A stretch of 64,000 bases of DNA from the NCBI RefSeq assembly GCF_019703515.2, contig NC_059362.1, forward strand, positions 31,102,326-31,166,325. Reading direction: 5' to 3'. A program made the position numbers and the translations under genes. The stretch's first letter is position 1, and each line of letters begins with the position of its first letter. Of the stretch, positions 49,058 through 59,488 are shown piece by piece. The notes beneath the pieces were generated by a model. That model had not been told where the DNA came from. It did not search any database and saw nothing but the letters and a program-made list of their open reading frames with translations. The stretch comes from Myxocyprinus asiaticus. Lineage: Eukaryota; Chordata; Actinopteri; Cypriniformes; Catostomidae.

Positions 49058-49645
49058 GTGACGCTGGCTATGGTAGTTCCAGAGAGAGCGGAGCTCGGGC
49101 CGGAGGTGAATACGAAACACAATCATTTCACTTGTGGAGACCACCTCTCACCGTACCAACTCACAGAGGTGGCCAAACTAAAACAACAGCAGTGTCAACA
49201 GGCATTTATGCAAGTGAAAGCCACGCTTTGCAGGGGGCCGCTTTTACATTCACCCGATTTCTCTCTCCCTTTTGTCTTGCAGACGAACGCTTCAGACAGA
49301 GGGCTGGGGGCCGTACTCTTGCAGGTGGTGGAGGGGGAGGAGTGCCCGGTGCTGTGCATTAGCCATAAGCTCTCGCTGAGGGAGACTAAGTACAGCACCG
49401 TGGAAAAGGAATGTTTTGCCATCAAGTGGGCAGTCCTCACTCTCCGGTACTACCTGTTGGGGCGGGGCTTCACCCTCTGCTTGGATCACGCCCCACTCCA
49501 GTGGCTCCATCGCATGAAAGATACCAACGCGCAGATCACCCGTTGGTATCTGGCTCTTCAGCCATTTAAGTTCAAGGCGGTCCACAGACCGGGAGCGCAG
49601 ATGGCTGTCGCCGACTTCCTCTCCAGAAATGGGGGGGAGTGGTAG
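49058..49645 (+). pseudogene. RT leader fused to RNase H of gypsy copy B
   Basis: Frame starts with the linker after integrase (AMVVPERAELGPEV; CGDHLSPYQLTEVAKL), then jumps from KL directly to KQQQCQQAFMQVKATLCR, the start of RNase H. The whole RT palm is deleted. RNase H follows: FVLQTNASDRGLGAVLLQ, with Asn where the first catalytic Asp (TDAS) is expected; EKECFAIKWAVLTLRYYL; LDHAPLQWLHRMKD; and the terminal VHRPGAQMAVADFLSRN. Confidence 0.9.
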
Positions 49646-49674
49646 CATCTGGCCTGAGTCGGGCGGTGGGGATA

Positions 49675-50057
49675 TGTGGCAGCGGGGGCGTGGTCAAGCA
49701 TCCGTCCGGAGAGAAAGCGGTAAGGGCGCTTGCACCTGAGCTAGATTATGTTTAACACCTGTTTCTAATTACAGTGAGCATGGGAAGAGTGGCATATAAG
49801 CAGCCATGCCACCAGCAGAAGAGAGAAAGTGTCTGGCACAAGGAAGGCCATGGTGCTCCTGAAGCTGTTACATTTATTCTGTTATGTTTGTGAAGCTAAT
49901 GAGTTGAAGTTACTACGTGCCTGTGAAGCTGATGTGTTCAAGTTACTACGTGCCTGTGAAGCTGATGAGTTGTAAAGCACTGAGGTGGCTGATTAAAAGT
50001 CTTACCTGAGCCTGGAAAACCCGCTTCCCTGTGTTCTCCTTTCACTCTAACTCCCTT

Positions 50058-50060
<3 letters not shown>
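49675..50060 (+). repeat. 3' LTR of Ty3/gypsy copy B
   Basis: Starts TGTGGCAGCGGGGGCGTGGT just after the purine-rich GGGCGGTGGGGATA, ends CTCCCTTACA, 386 bp. Contains an internal direct repeat of about 33 bp (unit with AAGTTACTACGTGCCTGTGA, near 49885-49975), which the LTR of copy A lacks. Confidence 0.9.

Positions 50061-50062
<2 letters not shown>

Positions 50063-50123
<61 letters not shown>
50063..50123. repeat. TA microsatellite
   Basis: (AT)n run between the gypsy LTR and a Tc1-type MITE. Confidence 0.96.
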
Positions 50124-50128
<5 letters not shown>

Positions 50129-50131
<3 letters not shown>

Positions 50132-50644
50132 TACCGTTCAAAAGTTTAGGGTCACTTACTCATTCTTTATTATTATTATTTTTTAAAGTCATCACAACAA
50201 TGGAATAATAGAAATGGAAATATGGGAATTATGCTGTGACTAAAAAAATCCAAAATAAATGAAAACTGTGTTATATTTTAGCATCTTCAAAGTGGCCACC
50301 CTTTGCCTAGATTTTGCAGAAATGTACTCTTGGCATTTTCTCAACCAGCTTCTTGAGGTATCACCCTGGGATGCTTTTTAAACAGTATTGAAGGAGTTCC
50401 CATCCCATATGCTGGGCACTTAGTGGCTGCTTTTCTTAATTATTCAGTCCAAGTCATCCATTCCAAAAACTTTTTTTTAAATAAAATTTTAGTTTTGTAA
50501 TTAAATATATTAATATGTTGGCACAATTATATTTTTGTCTACAAAACTAATTTCAAACATTGAAGCATACGCCTTCAGATCAAAAGGTTTTTAAGATGAT
50601 GAGAAACTTTTCAGGCAAGTAACCCCAAATTTTGAACGGTAGTG
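50129..50644. mobile_element. MITE with CACTACCGTTCAAAAG ends, Tc1-type
   Basis: 516 bp. Left end CACTACCGTTCAAAAGTTTA, right end the complement TTTTGAACGGTAGTG followed by TA. No ORF. Sits between two TA-rich microsatellites. Related decayed copy at 2445-2785. Confidence 0.85.
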
Positions 50645-50658
50645 TATATATATATATA

Positions 50659-50719
<61 letters not shown>

Positions 50720-50735
50720 CACGCACACACACAGT
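50645..50735. repeat. TA and GT microsatellite
   Basis: (TA)n, then an uninterrupted (GT)n run of about 50 bp (50661-50710), then (TA)n and CA. Confidence 0.96.
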
Positions 50736-50814
50736 ATATTCACATACAGTATACATATACTCACTGAACACTTTATTAGGAACACCCGTACACCTACCTA
50801 TTCACGCAATTATC

Positions 50815-52716
50815 CAGAGGTGGGTAGAGTACCCAAAATCTTTACTCAAGTAAAAGTACAATTAGAACAGAAGTTTGGAAACTAGTTTCTAGTAATTAAA
50901 ATATTGAAAAACGTGAACAATGTCCCACAGGCCCAATTATATTTAATGCTGAATAAAACGAAACAAGATCATGCTTTATTAACGTCTACTGTCCTGTCAC
51001 TTTTTAAAGTCCTGTATGGATTTTTTGATGAGATAGGCAGAGAGGCATATTCTGACAGATAGGCAGCAGCTAGAGAGACTGGGTAAATTCACATCTGGGA
51101 CCCTCACTGTTAGCATTGGTGCTCCTTAGGGATGCGTTCTCTCTCCACTGCTCTTCTCCCTGTACAGTGTACACGAATGAATGCACTGCAAAGGACTGTC
51201 AAGCTCCTGAAGTTTGCAGATGACACCACGGTCATTGGCCTCATTCGTGACGAGTCTGCATACAGATGGGAGATTGACCAGCTGGCTGTCTGGTGCGGTC
51301 ACAACAACCTTGAGCTGAACAAGCTCAAAACAGTGGAGATGATAGTGGACTTCAGGAGAAATCCCCCTGCACTACCCCCCCTGTGGCAGCAGTGGAGTCA
51401 TTCAGGTTCCTGGGCTCTACCATCTCTCAGGACCTGAAGTGGGACACCCACATAGACTCCATTGTGAAGAAGGCTCAGCAGAGATAATACTTCCTTCGCC
51501 AGCTGAGAAAGTTCAACCTGCCACAGGAGCTGCTGACACAGTTCTACTCAGCCATCATTGAGTCTGTCCTGTGTACATCTACAACTGTCTGGTTTGGTTC
51601 ATCCGCCAAATCAGACAGAAGGAAACTACAACGGAAAGTCAGGACTGCTGAGAGGATTATTGGTGCCCCCCTGCCCACCCTCCAAGACCTGTACGTCTCC
51701 AGAGTGAGGAAACATGCAGGTAGAATCACTCTGGGCCCCACACACCCTGCTCACTCCCTCTTTGAACTGTTGCCCTCTGGCCGGCGCAACAGAGCACTGA
51801 GCGCCAGGACATCCAGGCACAAGAACAGTTTTTACCCTCAGGCCATTTTCCACATGAACAATTATACTACCTTAGGACTCCCCCATAGTGCAATAATGTA
51901 AATAAATATCTAATGTACATATGTAAATTCACATATTTAATTAAATAACTACATACCCCTACCTTACCACTTGCACATGTACATACGCCATTCCGTTAAG
52001 TGTTCTATATGTGTATTTCTATTTATACTCTTACCTTGTTTTATATTCTGTGTCTCACTGTAATGTTCTGTGTGCACTTGTTTCTTCTATCACCAAACAA
52101 AAAAAAATCCCTTGTGTACGTGTGAACACTTGGCAATAAAGCTCATTGTGATTATAATTCTGATGAGTGTAGATGCAGTATTTTCATTGTCGAAATAATT
52201 TAGATCATTAGTTCTGTGCACTAAGGGTAAACTGCAGCTTATCTCTGTATTTGGAAGCGTGTTGGGCTTATTTAAGTTTAGAGCTTGTTTTTTGTTGTCC
52301 ATAAGAAAAATGTCCCACATCTGTCAAATGCAGAAATGCTGTGCAAGTGCAGACATACTGTCAGCTCACGATCCAGAAGTCAAGAACGCTGCAATTTTAA
52401 TCTTGAAATATCAACTTGTCTTAGTGTAAAATGAAGGCACTGCATGATGAAATTACTCATTTTCATGGTGTGGAGCGAAGAAAGTGTTTATTTGGCGTGC
52501 TTGCTGCTGCTGCAGTGGTGGACTCGACTCCAGTGACCGAGTGCAGCTGTAAAGTTCCACTGTCATAGAAGTCCCTTTCAAAAAATTTTCATTAGAAATC
52601 TACTTAAGAGTGAAAAAACCCCACCTTTAAATATACTCATAACAGTAAATTTTTTCCAAAAAAGTTACTCAAGTAAATGTAACGGAGTAAGCGTATCACG
52701 TTACTACCCACATCTG
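50815..52716. mobile_element. Non-autonomous hAT element with exact 8-bp target duplication
   Basis: 1,902 bp between CAATTATC (50807-50814) and CAATTATC (52717-52724). Ends CAGAGGTGGGTAGAGTACCC and the inverted TACTACCCACATCTG. Subterminal ACTCAAGTAAAAGTACAATT and TTACTCAAGTAAATGTAACG. It carries a LINE fragment inside and no transposase. Confidence 0.93.
51060..52164 (+). mobile_element. LINE 3' fragment inside the hAT element
   Basis: Reverse transcriptase C-terminal half: VKLLKFADDTTVIGLIRD (catalytic FADD box), NNLELNKLKTVEMIVDFR, then shifted frames with RFLGSTISQDLKWDTHI and FYSAIIESVLCTSTTVWF. 3' end GGCAATAAAGCTCATTGTGA. 5' truncated and frameshifted. Same general LINE class as 37109-39216, though a different copy. 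Confidence 0.86.
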
Positions 52717-52795
52717 CAATTATCTAATCAGCTAATAATGTGGCAGCAGTGCAATGCATAAAATCATGCAGATATGGGTCAGGAGCTTCAGTTAA

Positions 52796-53213
52796 AGGTG
52801 CACTCAGTAACTTTTGTCTTTGTATCATCTTGGACTTACACTGACACCTAGCTGCTTTGATGCAGCATCATTCAAAATCAATAGTTTTCAGTTTCAGATG
52901 CCATTGTAGAAATGTAGTATTGACAGTCAGCCATGATTACTTTAATCAATGAGTGAAAGTGTCAAATAACAGGACGGTTACTGAGATTAAGTAGTATTCG
53001 CCTGGTCATGTGATTCTAACATGGCAGCCCCTATGTGCGGACCCTCTCCATGTAGAATAAAACAGCTTTTATAAGGTTACTGAAATGACTGGAGTCTTCA
53101 TTTTAATGTAAGCGCTCATGATATCCTACATACAGTATATTGTAAAATTACAATTAATTAAGTCTTTAGGAGTTAAACTTTTTTTAATGAGGAAAAAATT
53201 ACTGAGTGCACCT
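52796..53213 (+). mobile_element. TTAA-flanked MITE, copy 2
   Basis: 418 bp; TTAA at 52792-52795 and 53214-53217. Ends AGGTGCACTCAGTAACTTTT and ATTACTGAGTGCACCT. The empty site is CTTCAG-TTAA-TGTTCACATC, known from the other Tc1 copies, which proves duplication of TTAA. Confidence 0.92.
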
Positions 53214-53991
53214 TTAATGTTCACATCAAGCATCAGAACGGGGAAAAAAATGTGATCTCAGTGATTTCGACAGTGGCATGATTGTTGGTGCTAGACGGGC
53301 TGGTTTGTGTATTTCTGTAACTGCTGATATCCTGGGATTTTCACGTACAAAAGTCTCTAGAGTTTACTCAGAATGGTGTCAAAAACAAAAATCATCCAGT
53401 GAGCGGCAGTTCTGCGGACAGAAATGCCTTGTTGATTGGAGAAGTTAACAGAGAATGGCCAGGCGGGTTTGAGCTGACAAAGGCTACGGTAACTCAGATA
53501 TCCACTCTGTACAATTGTAGTGAGCATAATAGCATCTCAGAATGCACAACACGTCGAACCTTGAGAAGACCGCATCGGGCACTTTATTAGGACCATAGTA
53601 TTCCTAATAAAGTGCTCAGTGAGAGTATATGAATAAACTGTCTACCTAAATGATGTAAAACAAAGGATAAAATAGTCTGTACCAAGTTTAAAGGTCCCCT
53701 GTTTAATTAGCATCATTGGTCTGTTCTAATTGTGAGTTTCATGGCTTATATGGCCCGGTTTTGTTTTTGTTGATGAATAAACATCATATGCGGTAACTTC
53801 TGCTTTTCACTTTTTTACATCAGGGATATTATAATATTAATGAAAGTGTTAAATGATATTTAGCCTTTAGTACACATCTTTGGTTTTGTGTCGACAAAGG
53901 GGAACTTGAGCCATACTGATGGTACTGTGGGGGTACTTACAGCAAAAAAAGGTTGGGAAACACTGTTTTAGGGGAAGAATTGGCACTTACC

Positions 53992-54214
53992 GGGATAGTT
54001 CACTCAAATATGAAAATTCTGTCATTATTTACTCATCCTCATGTTGTTCCAAACACGTACGATTGTCTTTCTTCCATGGAGCACAAATGTTAGCCTCAGG
54101 TGAAAGCGAATGGTGACTGACCAAAATCTTCTTTTGTGTTCTTTGGAAGAAAGAAAGTCATACAGGTTTGTGTATGATGACAGAATTTTCCTTTGTGGGC
54201 GAACTATCCCTTTA
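53992..54214 (+). repeat. MITE with GGGATAGTTCAC ends
   Basis: Starts GGGATAGTTCACTCAAATAT, ends GGGCGAACTATCCCTTTAA; inner CTCATGTTGTTCCAAACACG and AGAAAGAAAGTCATACAGGT. A very common fish MITE type. Confidence 0.8.
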
Positions 54215-54626
54215 AGTGTGACACTGTTTGGTCAGCCTGTGGTTTATGATGGACTAATGCAAACTATCACGTATGGTGCATGGAAGCTATGCTGTGGTTA
54301 CGGATCAGAAGTCACAGCATGGCTGCTCTGGAAAGACCTCTGCATTAAATATCTCTGTATTCTAGGCAGTTTGAGATGGAAAGATATTTTGGGATGGACA
54401 TTCATATCAAAAGTCATGTTCAGTGGCTGCGTTGGAAATGTCAGTTTCACCAGACACGTGTTATCGTTCTCCACTGAAACACTGCACAGACTGTTCTCCA
54501 CTAACAGGAATGTCAGGAATGGTTTGCGTAAAAAACATGTGCTAAGCAACACAGAAACACGGACTGTGACACACAAACACACTCTTGCATGCTCACACAT
54601 ATACACCCTTTAAACATAGAGACACA

Positions 54627-54631
<5 letters not shown>

Positions 54632-54674
<43 letters not shown>
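54632..54674. repeat. CA microsatellite
   Basis: (CA)n run followed by GAGAGA. Confidence 0.95.
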
Positions 54675-54676
<2 letters not shown>

Positions 54677-54868
54677 AGATACTATATAACCCAACCCCCT
54701 CATTTAGGTTGGGTAGTGTTAGGTATATATAGTGGAGTGGTGTTACGGTGAAGGGCAAGAGGCCACAGACCCGCTCCACCCAACCAGTTCTTTAAATACA
54801 CACTCTCACTCTTTCTCTCTCTCCCTATAGCTATCTATTTCCGCGTTTCTCAGTGATGTACATGAGAG

Positions 54869-55463
54869 GCTAAAATGCCATGTCATTTTTTGTTTAATGT
54901 CGTGATGTCCAATATGGCAGTCGTCTTGGTCTTTTACTGACAACAACTAGAGGGTAGTTGGATTCAGCATCATGCAAAAACAGTAGTTTTCAGTTACCGA
55001 TAATACCTTAGAAATGCTATATACACAGTCAGCCATGATTCATTTAGTCTGTGAGCAATATTGTCCAATAACAAGGGGTTTAACAAGATAAAGTGAGTAG
55101 TTTTCAGCTGGTCATGTGATCTCAACTTGGCGACCCCTATGAGGTGACCCACTCCAAGTAAAATAAAACAGCTTTAATTAGGCTACAAATATGACTTCAT
55201 TTCTATAACATTTTTATTTTATTCTATATTTATTTATTTTTTAATATTTTTTTATTATTATTATCTCTGTCTTGTTGCTGTATTGTATTGTTGGGCACTG
55301 GAAGCTCCTGTCACCAAGACAAATATTGTATGCGTAAGCACACCTGGCAATAAAGCTGATTCTGATTTCATGTATATATGATTTTAAATACACGTTTCAA
55401 AGATACTATTTATTATTTAGAGGTAAAGCATTTTTATTGAGGAAAAAAATACTGAGTGCACAT
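54869..55463 (+). repeat. TTAA MITE copy 3, interrupted by a LINE 3' end
   Basis: Decayed copy: GGATTCAGCATCATGCAAAA, CAGTCAGCCATGATTCATTT, AAAATAAAACAGCTTTAATT, and right end TACTGAGTGCACAT then TTAA (55464-55467). Around 55255-55370 it holds an inserted LINE 3' tail ending GGCAATAAAGCTGATTCTGA. Confidence 0.75.
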
Positions 55464-57203
55464 TTAATACGTTTTTCTCTTTACCTTCTTGATTAATTTC
55501 TCTCTTTTCTTTTCCTCTCTCATTTCACCTACTCCTTGTCCCACCTTCTCATTTTCCATTTCCCACCCCTTAATGTCATCTCTCCTTTGCATTTCTAATG
55601 GTAATTACACATTAGTCTCAACTGAAAAGTGACAAGCCTATCCTTTTTTTTAAATGCTACATTTCTCTGCATACACTGCATAAAGTCTGAGTACACTGGG
55701 TGTCTGACAAATGTGGTCAGGCAGATGCCATCCTGAAAAACAAACAAGACAGGGTCAACTAAAAATCCACTCACAATTATTGAACTTGGAACTTGAGTCT
55801 CTTCCTCTCAGTGATGTGAATGCTTCTATTGTCTTTAGTGAACTTAAGTGTTTACTTTTCTTGGATGAATTGAAACTCCCTACAGCTTCTCCTGGTAAAC
55901 ACTGGATTATTAAATTTGCAACACACACAAATATAAAGGATTTTCAATGGACCGTATCTAACCAAAGAACCAAATCTAACCAAACCTTCTTATTAAGGTT
56001 ACATGTCAATAACATGTCAAATCAGCAATAAAATCGGACAACAATCGATTCATACATTTAGTTTTTTTAAGTTCAAATCACACTAGAAAACTGTAACATG
56101 TCCAATAGCTAACGTGCATACGCATTGTAGATTAAACAACAGGTGAGGTCTATATAAAAAAGCAGATTGGCTCTTTAAATTGAAAGACAGGATTTCCATT
56201 CCTGTAGCTGCCAAACAGAGCATTACAATTTCTCCCATTCCTTTTTTAAATGAGCGGCTTTTCTCCTACTCACTATAATGTCTCTGGCCATGTTATTAAT
56301 ATTCTGACAGGACCAGGGCTCGAGTTGAGAGGGGATGCAAGGGGATGGCATCCCCATTGTTGCAAGAAATACCAAAAAGCATACCCCTTGTAAAACCACC
56401 GTCCCCCCTTTCCATCCTCTTTAGATAAACTGTGTCAAGTATTACTTGGAACTAATCATGCAAATAATATATTACATTTTCTACGTTTGATAAATAACAG
56501 ACTTTAAATAATGGCGATTTGCCGGTCAGAATTACATTTCGACATGTGTAAGGTTGCCAGATTTCTATAGGTGAAATCCCCCAATCAAATCTTGACACTT
56601 GTACAGTTTGGAAATATTCTGCCAGTGTGACACTTTAGTCATGCAATCTGGCAACTTTGAGCGTGCAAGCTCTCTCTCCACTGCAAAAAGACGCCAGTTT
56701 TCTGAAAACACTGGCAGGTATTTCGGAGTTTAGCGATGGGTTGATTTGTCCTTCCCAATGTTCACATGAAAGTTATGCCACTGAAGATAATGCAAGTTTT
56801 CAAAAGTTTTGAGCACTTTCAAAAATGGCCAAGATAACAGTTCAAGTTAATCTTTTGTCTTTCTTTAAAAAAAAGAGAGAATAGAATGTAAGATATTGCA
56901 GAATAATCTTTTATTGTTATTTCTTAAAAAAAGCAGTGAAACAATTGTTTTAAAATATGATTCATATTTAAAAACACATTTGTCCACCAAATCAAAGGGT
57001 GTAACCATCAGGTAGGTAGCTATTTTATTGTTTATGCTGACAAAAAACATAAAACAGTGTGGACACCTTTAGACCCTCAAGACTGAGTGGGAAGTTTTAA
57101 AAAACATCTGATATTTATTTTGACATTTTTATGAAAAAGCACATTTTGTTCAAGTCATGTGGTGTAACGCTGAGAAAACTTGATATTTTTGACTCAAAAA
57201 TTC

Positions 57204-57207
<4 letters not shown>

Positions 57208-57263
<56 letters not shown>
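57208..57263. repeat. TA microsatellite
   Basis: (AT)n run into which the following Tc1 element is inserted; TA repeats resume at 58833-58850. Confidence 0.95.
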
Positions 57264-57266
<3 letters not shown>

Positions 57267-58832
57267 GTGCTGGTCATATAATTAGAATATCATCAAAAAG
57301 TTGATTTATTTCACTAATTCCATTCAAAAAGTGAAACTTGTATATTATATTCATTCATTACACACAGACTGATATATTTCAAATGTTTATTTCTTTTAAT
57401 TTTGATGATTATAACTGACAACTAAGGAAAATCCCAAATTCAGTATCTCAGAAAATTAGAATATTGTGAAAAGGTTCAATATTGAAGACACCTGGTGCCA
57501 CACTCTAATCAGCTAATTAACTCAAAACACCTGCAAAGGCCTTTAAATGGTCTCTCAGTCTAGTTCTGTACGCTACACAATCATGGGGAAGACTGCTGAC
57601 TTGACAGTTGTCCAAAAGACGACCATTGACACGTTGCACAAGGAGGGCAAGACACAAAAGGTCATTGCAAAAGAGGCTGGCTGTTCACAGAGCTCTGTGT
57701 CCAAGCACATTAATAGAGAGGCGAAGGGAAGGAAAAGATGTGGTAGAAAAAAGTGTACAAGCAATAGGGATAACCGCACCCTGGAGAGGATTGTGAAACA
57801 AAACCCATTCAAAAATGTGGGGGAGATTCACAAAGAGTGGACTGCAGCTGGAGTCAGTGCTTCAAGAACCACTACGCACAGACGTATGCAAGACATGGGT
57901 TTCAGCGTCTCGCCTGGGCTAAAGACAAAAAGGACTGGACTGCTGCTGAGTGGTCCAAAGTTATGTTCTCTGATGAAAGTAAATTTTGCATTTCCTTTGG
58001 AAATCAGGGTCCCAGAGTCTGGAGGAAGAGAGGAGAGGCACACAATCCACGTTGCTTGAGGTCCAGTGTAAAGTTTCCACAGTCAGTGATGGTTTGGGGT
58101 GCCATGTCATCTGCTGGTGTTGGTCCACTGTGTTTTCTGAGGTCCAAGGTCAACGCAGCCGTATACCAGGAAGTTTTAGAGCACTTCATGCTTCCTGCTG
58201 CTGACCAACTTTATGGAGATGCAGATTTCATTTTCCAACAGGACTTGGCACCTGCACACAGTGCCAAAGCAGCCAGTATCTGGTTTAAGGACCATGGTAT
58301 CCCTGTTCTTAATTGGCCAGCAAACTCGCCTGACCTTAACCCCATAGAAAATCTATGGGGTATTGTGAAGAGGAAGATGCGATATGCCAGACCCAACAAT
58401 GCAGAAGAGCTGAAGGCCACTATCAGAGCAACCTGGGCTCTCATAACACCTGAGCAGTGCCACAGACTGATCGACTCCATGCCACGCCGCATTGCTGCAG
58501 TAATTCAGGCAAAAGGAGCCCCAACTAAGTATTGAGTGCTGTACATGCTCATACTTTTCATGTTCATACTTTTCAGTTGGCCAAGATTTCTAAAAATCCT
58601 TTCTTTGTATTGGTCTTAAGTAATATTCTAATTTTCTGAGATACTGGCGTTTCTGAATTTGGGATTTTCCTTAGTTGTCAGTTATAATCATCAAAATTAA
58701 AAGAAATAAACATTTGGAATATATCAGTCTGTGTTTAATGAATGAATATAATATACAAGTTTCACTTTTTGAATGGAATTAGTGAAATAAATCAACTTTT
58801 TGATGATATTCTAATTATATGACCAGCACCTG
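57264..58832 (+). mobile_element. Nearly intact Tc1-like transposon
   Basis: 1,569 bp, flanked by TA on both sides. Inverted repeats of about 210 bp: left CAGGTGCTGGTCATATAATT...CTCAGAAAATTAGAATATT (57264-57473), right the complement (58621-58832). Very high arm identity suggests recent insertion. One transposase gene between them. Confidence 0.95.
57583..58535 (+). pseudogene. Tc1 transposase with one internal frameshift
   Basis: DD34E transposase that would cut and paste this element. Start chosen at MGKTADLTVVQKTTI (57583); the Met at 57547 is upstream in the same frame. Frame 1 has the two helix-turn-helix units (KVIAKEAGCSQSSVSKH; ERIVKQNPFKNVGEIHKE) and runs to MQDMGFS near 57905. Frame 3 then takes over with RLAWAKDKKDWTAAEWSK. 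It keeps all three catalytic residues: Asp in MFSDESKF, Asp in FQQDLAPAHS and Glu in [12 protein letters not shown], with exactly 34 residues between the last two. It ends AKGAPTKY. Compared with the family, a short segment before RLAWAKD looks deleted and its length is not a multiple of three. Confidence 0.93.
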
Positions 58833-58850
58833 TATATATATATATATATA

Positions 58851-59488
58851 TTGAAGTCAGAATTTACATACACTTGAAGTCATTAAAACTAATTTTTTAA
58901 CCACTCCATTTAATATTAGCAAACTATAGATTTGGCAAGTCATTTAGGACATCTACTTGTGCATGCCAGTCCAACAAAAAGTCATTTTTCCAAAAATTGT
59001 TTACAGACAGATTGTTTCACATTTAATTGACTATACCACGATTCCAGTGGGTCAGAAGTTTACATACACTAAGTTAACTGTTCCTTTAAGCAGCCTGGAA
59101 AATTCCAGAAAATGATGTCAAGCCTTTAGGCAATTAGCCAATTAGCTTCTGATTGGAGGTGTACTGAATTGGAGGTGTACCTGTGGATGTATTTTAAGGT
59201 CTACCTTCAAACTCAGTGCCTCTTTGCTAGACATCATTGGGAAATAAATAGAAATCAGCCAAGACCTCATAAAAAAAATGTTACACCTCCGCAAGTCTGG
59301 TTCATCCTTGGTAGCAATTTCCAAGCACCTGAAGGTACCACGTTCATCTGTACAAACAATAGTATGCAACTATAAACACCATGGGACCATGCAGCCATCA
59401 TACCGCTCAGGAAGGAGACGCATTCTGTCTCCTAAAGATGAACGTAGTTTGGTGCGAAAAGTGCAAATCAATCCCAGTATTTGTCTCG
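58851..59488 (+). mobile_element. Sleeping Beauty-like Tc1 5' fragment
   Basis: Left terminus TTGAAGTCAGAATTTACATA with a second internal copy GTCAGAAGTTTACATACACT (59051-59070): the IR/DR layout of the salmonid-type Tc1 group. It continues into the Paired-like DNA-binding domain, seen in 59278-59493 as LRKSGSSLVAISKHLKVP, RSSVQTIVCNYKHHG, GRRRILSPKDERSLVRKV. It breaks off at QINPS; the catalytic domain and right terminus are absent. Confidence 0.9.

Larger units (their letters stand above)
47030..50060 (+). mobile_element. Ty3/gypsy copy B, Gmr1-like domain order, 5' truncated
   Basis: Order seen: end of gag and zinc knuckle, protease, integrase, short RT leader, RNase H, 3' LTR. Integrase upstream of RT/RNase H is the reverse of ordinary Ty3/gypsy and is known from the Gmr1 group of deuterostome elements. 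The 5' LTR and most of gag are missing and most of RT is deleted. Upstream boundary approximate. Confidence 0.88.
50756..53630 (+). mobile_element. Tc1-derived element split by two later insertions
   Basis: Begins TATACTCACTGAACACTTTATTAGGAAC (given here by its parts TCACTGAACACTTTATTAGG, 50761-50780) and ends CTAATAAAGTGCTCAGTGAG near 53623. Three host pieces, 50756-50814, 52717-52795 and 53214-53630, join into the same deletion derivative as 33357-33829. They are separated by a hAT element and a TTAA MITE. Confidence 0.9.

Noticed and set aside
50645..50735. CRISPR-like array of short repeats
   Set aside because: Simple dinucleotide repeats without spacers; eukaryotic context.
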